Assembly (NCBI GenBank): GCA_022495005.1
Contig: JAGYXB010001945.1
Location: 1 to 64,000 of the forward strand
Reading direction: 5' to 3'
Source: Rhyacophila brunnea
Taxonomy: Eukaryota > Arthropoda > Insecta > Trichoptera > Rhyacophilidae
Length of the DNA stretch: 64,000 nucleotides
Part shown: one piece after another, positions 57,964 through 64,000 of the stretch
How positions within the stretch are numbered: the first letter of the stretch is position 1
Layout: each line of letters begins with the position of its first letter
Made by a program: the position numbers and the translations under genes
The notes under the pieces: generated by a model
Databases searched by the model: none
What the model saw: the letters and a program-made list of their open reading frames with translations, nothing else
What the model was told of the DNA's origin: nothing

Positions 57964-58932
57964 TACTGCAATCGTGACGATTATACAGTATAATATTATA
58001 GCTTAAAATTGTTCTGATGCCTAGGCAGCGAATTTATTATTGTCGGCATTTGCAATTCCTTACATAAACAAAAGATTAAACGTCACTGACATTTGGTACT
58101 TAAAAAATAAAAACAACGAGAAAACAATATATAATTTAATAATATAAATTAAAGTGTATAGAAATAAACCAACGGCGTTCCAATAAGCGATCCTTTTTCT
58201 TGGGTGTGTAATTTACCAAGATAATTAAAAGCTAGTCGAAGAATCTAGGTTATCACAAGTTTTGTTTTTGTTTTGTTACGCCAAATAAGTATAACTTCTA
58301 ACACGCGTACATAAGTACCTACACACACCGATTTTTTAATAATTCTTTTATATTTCAAAAAATTTACAATCAGTAGGTACCTACATAACTATATTTATTA
58401 TTGAATTCAGAATTTGAATATATTAAATTTTGTTACACGGTTTTACAGGATATAAAAATATTAAACTTAATAAATATAATAAAATTAAATATACTTTCTT
58501 AACTTCTCTTACACTCTGTATAGTGTATACGAACTTAATATCTACCGACCGTAGACATTGTGTATAGCTACGTAATATTGTAAAATAGGTAGGACAGAAT
58601 ATCCCCAGTAGGTAGGTACCTACGTGGAAACGCAGTTTGTTTTGAATGTATGTAAGCATAATATTATACCTCATATAAATGCAAATATTTGTATTCCTTT
58701 TGAGAGAAAATTATTTTTACGACAACGGACAGACAAGTTTGTGTATTTTAAGAAAACAACATTATTTCTTAATATTACATGTAAATTATTTATCTGATTA
58801 AACCAATGTAAAAAATACATAATTTGGAAACTCAGAATTAAAAATATGTAGGTACTTATCCTGAGGGAACGCGAATCTGAATCCATTGGATCCAATTAAG
58901 CAATCTATCTGACTCAGTGGCGAACTGTGTCC
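57964..58932. other. AT-rich spacer
   Basis: Frames at 58423-58674 and 58671-58895 show no motif. Nothing else recognised. Confidence 0.45.
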
Positions 58933-59330
58933 GGAAACTTGTACGTATGCAGTTCGCCGTATCACACTTCACCGTGAAATGTTGTATCGGAAATATATGG
59001 TCGTATATTAAAGACTGTCCAACCTCTTTGGGTCGTATAGTACCTACTGACATAAAATGCATGTCTAAATAAAATACGGTTGTTGTCGGTTTACATTTAA
59101 GCAGCAAACAATTTTTGAAAATAGGCGATATACTGGATTATTCGTTAGGTTAGGTTTTCATTCTTGTATTCATGAATTTTGCCAAAATCAGCTATGAAAA
59201 TTGAATTAATGTTCATATTAAATCTAATAAAATTGGATACCGTATAGTATACGGTCATCTCTTTCCGACAAGAAAGCTCACGGCGAACTGTGCCACGGTG
59301 AAATGTTTTCCGTACAATTTACATGTAACC
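58933..59330. mobile_element. Foldback MITE (family Y), copy 4
   Basis: Same orientation as copy 1: GGAAACTTGTACGTATGCAG .. CGTACAATTTACATGTAACC, with TTCGCCGTATCAC and CTCACGGCGAACTGTGCC. The core carries TTCGTTAGGTTAGG. It is the cleanest copy of both termini. Confidence 0.8.
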
Positions 59331-60440
59331 ATAATTTCCTATAAATATAACTGTTCATGCACTATGCTGTCTATGGAAATCGTAGCATTTTTTCTCCTGT
59401 ACCACATTTTAAAAGCTTCCTGTCGTTTTTCCCCACTAATTTTCTAAGAATCAACGATAATAACAAATAATACGTAATATAACTGGTATGTAAGAATGTC
59501 ATTGGGTGACTATTTGGATGTCGACATTCGAGATGTCTAGTTATGATTGCAAATGTCACAGACAATGGCTGAGAGTCGACAATTTCTCAGTGCGATGAAC
59601 ATGTCAAAATATTTATCTTCCCGCTTGTAATCTATAATTTGGCGGAGCGCGAGCCTCTAATAATAAAAGTCAGTCTCGATAATGGTGCGACACACGACAA
59701 TACATTTTAATATCGCAGTTGGACTTATTAGTTCTGAGCGGTGCAACGGAAAAAGTGAGACTGATTTTTGTAGCCATAAAAAGTAAAAAAAAAAAAAAAA
59801 ATGCTAGGTTATGTAGGGATGGTTCAAATTTGTACTACATTATTTTTTGCCTGGGAAAATTAAGTTTTTTATCTCCTTTCTTGAAAAGTTTATGGATTAA
59901 AATCATTGCAGAAAAAATACTTGATAAAATATATCGACCGTATTTAGGAAAAAGGACGTAACCCATACAGATCAAATTTTACAGGAGAGGCAAAAAACGT
60001 TTTTTTGAATGATTTTGGTTTAATATTAATAAAAAAAGGCACAGACATTGGGTGCATGATGATTGATAATTTGGTGTAATATCTTTTCGATCTACTAATA
60101 ATTAAAGAAGTTATTACAGAAAATCATTAAAATTGAGGGTAAATGCTTTTTTCCTTAAAATAAAACTTAATTAAAGCTCAATTAAAACCTGAATTTAGAT
60201 AATAAATCGGCATTTGCGGCTTACTTCCCTTTTACAGAACGTATATTTAGTTGTATAAATTGTTAATATCTAATAAAAGCACTTTTCGAAAAATCGAGGG
60301 TTACGCCCTTTTTCCTAAACACAGTCGATATTGTAACCGGTCTAACGCATTACATTGCCATGAGAAATATTAGTTTTATTATAAATAATATGATTTAGCG
60401 ATAATTTAAGCGGACTGTAATGAAAAGTCTTTGTTCGTAT
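59331..60440. other. AT-rich spacer
   Basis: A poly(A) run (59783-59800) and two related words, GGAAAAAGGACGTAACC (59947) and GGGTTACGCCCTTTTTCC (60298), hint at an inverted-repeat element of about 370 bp (59942-60318). Its termini TATTTAGGAAAAAGG and CCTTTTTCCTAAACA pair. I treat it as possible only. Confidence 0.45.
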
Positions 60441-60665
60441 GGGTAGGATTTTAGAACTCCGGGCAATAACCTAGAGTAGATAGTGAGCGGAAAGTCCCGC
60501 ACTTTTGACTGCCAAGTCACTCGCGCACACACTATTACAGTTATGTCACAACGTCACTCGTGGTTTTGGAGCGCACAGTCTGTAAAGGCGTGGTCACACT
60601 GTAGGTCTGTGTTTACAATAACACGTAAAAACATGTTAAAAACAATGTGTTTGTCTTTGTCATAG
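60441..60665. other. GC-richer unique patch
   Basis: AAGTCCCGCACTTTTGAC, CGCGCACACAC and GGCGTGGTCACACTGTAGG stand out from the A/T-rich background. The 60-codon frame has no recognisable motif. Function unknown. Confidence 0.3.
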
Positions 60666-61059
60666 GTATTATTTCTTTACGTAATATAAGCTTCAAAACG
60701 TCTGATTGTGATTCTAAAATGATAAGTAAGTACATAATTTTTTAGACTACATGAACGGTCAAAACCAAATGATTAATATCAGATTTAGACCATTCCCAAT
60801 TGCTTCCAATTAAGGTACAATATTGTGTGTTTTTTATTCAATATGTAATAATTCTTATTTTTTTATTTTATTTTGTTCCGATTTGGAGAAAATATTAATG
60901 GGATTCTTATACATATATATAAATACAGCTTACTGCCTACCCTTAAAAATTACGAACAATTCCTTTTATCATGTTTTAATATATATTTGTATGTAATATT
61001 TTTATTTTAAATAGTCGATTAATAATCAAAATATAAGTAATAAAAATCGGTCTCATTTT

Positions 61060-61340
61060 TTAACGATTAAAAAACACAGTGGCACACGCCCGTCCACCCC
61101 GCGCGTTTTCGGGGAGGGTACGAAACAATAGGGTGCACTTGCTCCGGTTGACAATCAGAATCACCATCATCATCAGCGACGGTACACAATGCGAATGTCG
61201 CGTAACAGGGCGCGACAACTGCAATTCGCTTTTTAATCTAACGTCAACTGTTATTACGGAACACCCCGTATATTCGTTCATTCAACCTTCGCTGGCCCCA
61301 AATCAAAATGATTGTTTTTTTCCTCTTCATTCATAGTCTG
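61060..61340. promoter_or_regulatory. GC-rich unique block
   Basis: CACACGCCCGTCCACCCCGC, GCGTTTTCGGGGAGGG and GTCGCGTAACAGGGCGCGAC (contains an inverted GTCGCG/CGCGAC) are unlike their surroundings. A frame of about 85 codons opens on both strands but starts with GTG on the plus strand and has no domain. A regulatory element or an unrecognised exon are both possible. Confidence 0.25.
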
Positions 61341-62227
61341 CGTTCTTTCAATTATTGTGGATATTGTCTTCGAATATAATCATCATCATCTTTGAATATC
61401 GTCACATATTAATGGACGCTCCAATATTTTCGCATATTTTTTATTACCCAAAATCACTGCTAGTTGACATTTTTATTCAATGAGTTTAGATGGTTTCAGT
61501 ATTTCACTATTGAGTCAATATTCACCTTTTAATTACATAACGTAATACATCGCGTTTGTGTGCGACTTCAAATAAATACTTAATTGATTTGGTTTAGATT
61601 TTCTGGATTCAGATTTTATTTAATTCGCGTCGATTCTCTGTGTGCGGATCGCCTTACAATTAAGTAAAATAAATTATGTGGGTTTCAGGTATGGTGGATG
61701 AAGAGGTCGAGAGTTGGTGGTTGCTCTGATGAATTGAGGAGCGAGTTTTATTTGCAGCGTAAACAGTCGGTACAAGAGTATGTTACAGTAGTTATGTTAC
61801 AATACTTATGATACTGTTCCGAGGTCCGAGTCTCGGTAGAATTAGATGTTGTGTGGAGCGATACAGAGACTGAGATACTAACAGACCGGGTACTAATATT
61901 CGAATGACATCTTCAATGAATTATGATCCGCTATTTATTGACGTACTCACAATCAAAATAATATTTTGAAAAGAGTATTTAGGAAATAATTATTATAATT
62001 GAGTCAGCTACTCTATATGGAGTTTACGTCTTTGGATATATCTGGCTATGTGGAAAAATAGAAAATTGCGGAAATTATAATTGCAGTAAGCTATTTGTAT
62101 ATAATTATAATATAATTGGACAGTACGGGAAATGGATATTAGGTAATTTATACTTGCGGTCAGTTATTTAATATCGTCGATCAATATGCTGATACGGATT
62201 GAGTTATCCCCATAATTATATCAACAT
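61341..62227. other. Spacer
   Basis: A less A/T-rich stretch at 61680-61900 (GAGGTCGAGAGTTGGTGG; CCGAGGTCCGAGTCTCGG) could be old mobile DNA. No termini found. Confidence 0.4.
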
Positions 62228-62410
62228 AATCAACTCTGATTAAGCCATCATTGGATGAAAGCCTCCCGAATCTGATTCCATTCTTGTCGATCCTATGAAT
62301 TACGTAGCCACTTACAAACTTAACTACTTTGTTGATTCAGTGGTCTCTAGGTCTGAGACCCTTTGGATGTTATCTATATCTTCGGTAACACTGGATGACT
62401 AGATTTTTCC
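62228..62410 (-). repeat. RTE-type LINE 3' fragment, old
   Basis: CATCATTGGATGAAAGCCTCCC, TTGTCGATCC, GATTCAGTGGTCTCTAGG and ACACTGGATGACTAGATTT follow the complement of 51840-52600 with many changes. Confidence 0.6.
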
Positions 62411-63331
62411 AGTGATTATTGTTTCTTAGAATATGTATCTAATACATGTAATGGTATGCTAGTACACCAGTGTTTGGATGGGAAATAACTAAACAATATT
62501 TAAAAAAATATCTAATTATATTTGTGTTACATTTTTAATTCAACCATGACTTTTAAATTATTTTTCTGACGTACCTATCTTATTAGAGAGAAAAATAAAA
62601 TAATGGAGTGGAAGTTCTATTAATTTAGGTCAAGCTTCGAAAATAGACGTAGATTGACTGCAATACGCTTAAGGCTTAGGGTGACTACTTATGTCAATCG
62701 TTGTAACATTTTTTACTTCCAAGTCAAACTGCAATTATTGAATTTTATTAATTATTTAAGAAGAATCTTATTAAAATATACATTGCAGTGCTGACATATG
62801 GACGCATTAAAATTTTCCATGGGTCCCATACATAATCTGTTTAGTATTTATTATATAGGTACCTGTATTGTACCTATGTCAAAATGATCAAAACAAGTTC
62901 TTCCATAAATTAAGTACAATACATATATCTGTTAATTAACCTGTGATTGTAAAAATGCAATACAGCCATGTATGTAGGTACAATATGACAAATATTTAGA
63001 TTAAGCCGAACTTAAGTTTCTAAGTGCCTGCGTAAATTATTATGTTTTTAGTCTAAATAATAGGCGAATGTGTCTGAAACAGGTTTCTTTAAACGTATTC
63101 AAAAACGATTTACTACCTACCTACTACAAAATGAAAAACATTAAATACTTATATGTACATAATAAAATTTATTTCTAAAACTGTTATGTCAACAAAGCGA
63201 AAAAGTTAAACATAAATAAAACACGCCTGAGTGGTGATTGTTTTGCCAATTGATTTCGCGCCATAGCTTCGAATCAATACAAATCACAGTTTGACATTCA
63301 GTATTGCAGTGGCGTAGAAAATTTTGTTTGT
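62411..63331. other. AT-rich spacer
   Basis: Nothing recognised. Confidence 0.45.
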
Positions 63332-63550
63332 ATATGAGAGCTTCACAAGCATAGTGAACCAAGTCCATTCTGGTCATTTTTGGGTAAGCAATTCTAAAGT
63401 GTTATTTTGAGTACATTTATGTTATTATGTAAAGGAAGTCATAGGTACCCTTACAGAATGAAAAAAATACTCAAATATTATGTTTGAATCTAGCTTACTC
63501 AAAAATAACCAGAATGGACTTGGTTCATTATGCTTGTGAACCACTCATAC
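63332..63550. mobile_element. MITE with about 55-bp inverted ends
   Basis: CTTCACAAGCATAGTGAACC then AAGTCCATTCTGGTCATTTT pairs with the complement of AATAACCAGAATGGACTTGG then TTCATTATGCTTGTGAACC. The inner match ends at GGGTAAGC/GCTTACTC, leaving a loop of about 100 bp. The duplication is not clear. Confidence 0.8.
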
Positions 63551-63888
63551 TATAGCGAGTTTTGAAATTGTATGTAGGTATAATTTTGATTTTCATTTAT
63601 CATTTTAAGAAAAAGTGTCATTACTTATCCCTCGTTTTTGAGGACGTGAATAGCGCATGCATCACCCTTCGATTAATAATGTTCGAAGATTTTTGTTAAA
63701 TAAGAGATAAAATTATAGAACCTTACCAGAATTTTTCACCTTTTCTACTTATATTACACTATATTTCTCAACAATTCTTTATGAAAAGCACCACTTGAAT
63801 GCAATCTGTGGCTACTATCTACTACTAATTCGTACATTCGGTACAAGTATGTTTACTAGTAAACTTTACTGAAAGCCAAGGAACAGCG

Positions 63889-64000
63889 GCAATTTTCATA
63901 GCCGATTTCGGCAAGAATTCATGAATTCAAAAATTTTAACTTAGCCTAATCTAATAAATAATCTTGTATATCGGCTATTTTCAAAATTTGTTTGCCGCTG
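63889..64000. mobile_element. Shared-core MITE with AGCGGCAA ends, cut by the window edge
   Basis: CAGCGGCAATTTTCATAGCCG on the left and CGGCTATTTTCAAAATTTG then TTTGCCGCTG on the right form inverted ends of a roughly 110-bp unit. The middle has TTAGCCTAATCTAATAA, a decayed CCTAA tract. This seems to be the free-standing form of the core seen inside family Y, 19803-19961, 45764-45930 and 50989-51212. Confidence 0.7.

Overview
The window reads as non-coding nuclear DNA from an insect, most probably a moth or butterfly. The evidence is the AT-rich background sprinkled with TAGGTACCTA-type words, pentamer arrays of the insect telomere type (TTAGG/CCTAA), and RTE-type LINE tails ending in GATGATGATGA of the kind common in Lepidoptera. 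tRNA-headed SINEs and many TTAA- and 8-bp-duplicating non-autonomous DNA transposons point the same way. An aphid or other hemipteran cannot be excluded by eye. I found no intact protein-coding gene. All recognisable coding sequence is transposon debris: RTE, Jockey-like and CR1/Jockey-like reverse transcriptase ends, a ZBED-type hAT transposase piece, a Harbinger-like N-terminus and a doubtful THAP-like piece. The window is therefore either a large intron or an intergenic region.

Layout. 0-9 kb: AT-rich DNA with SINE copies, a TTAA-flanked MITE, a foldback MITE and a Jockey-type relic. 9-11 kb: a 730-bp inverted dimer of the TTAA MITE, then a GC-richer block (10381-11024) ending in a splice-donor-like sequence. 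13-22 kb: dense MITEs, including hAT elements with readable 8-bp target duplications (16145-16730; 19621-20243). 22-26 kb: a 10-bp-duplicating GC-rich-ended element, a hAT MITE, and a Harbinger relic with a ZBED-hAT relic nested in it. 28-38 kb: further MITEs, a foldback element with tandem-repeat arms, and an RTE relic. 39.8-42.1 kb: a 2.3-kb hAT-ended element with a perfect 8-bp duplication but no visible transposase. 43-51 kb: a second GC-rich-ended element, an 8-bp-TSD MITE, three composites carrying a tRNA-like segment, an inverted pair of MITEs, a SINE with a MITE inside it, and a hairpin element carrying CCTAA repeats. 51.8-53.1 kb: an RTE relic split by a hAT element. 53.7-54.1 kb: a second GC-richer block with a TATA box and the same donor-like motif as at 11 kb. 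55-64 kb: scattered MITEs, LINE tails and a tRNA-Ile-like sequence.

Two things stand out. First, two gene-like blocks about 43 kb apart (10821-11024 and 53691-54092) both end in TCAA(A)GGTCRGTGCCTGG, suggesting alternative 5' leader exons or paralogous promoters of a host gene whose coding exons lie outside. Second, a short inverted-repeat core that often carries CCTAA/TTAGG pentamers recurs inside otherwise different mobile elements. One copy (50989-51212) is a near-perfect hairpin with an 8-bp target duplication, so telomere-type repeats appear to be travelling inside a transposon.

All boundaries were read by eye. Family names rest on termini, target duplications and short protein motifs, not on database searches.
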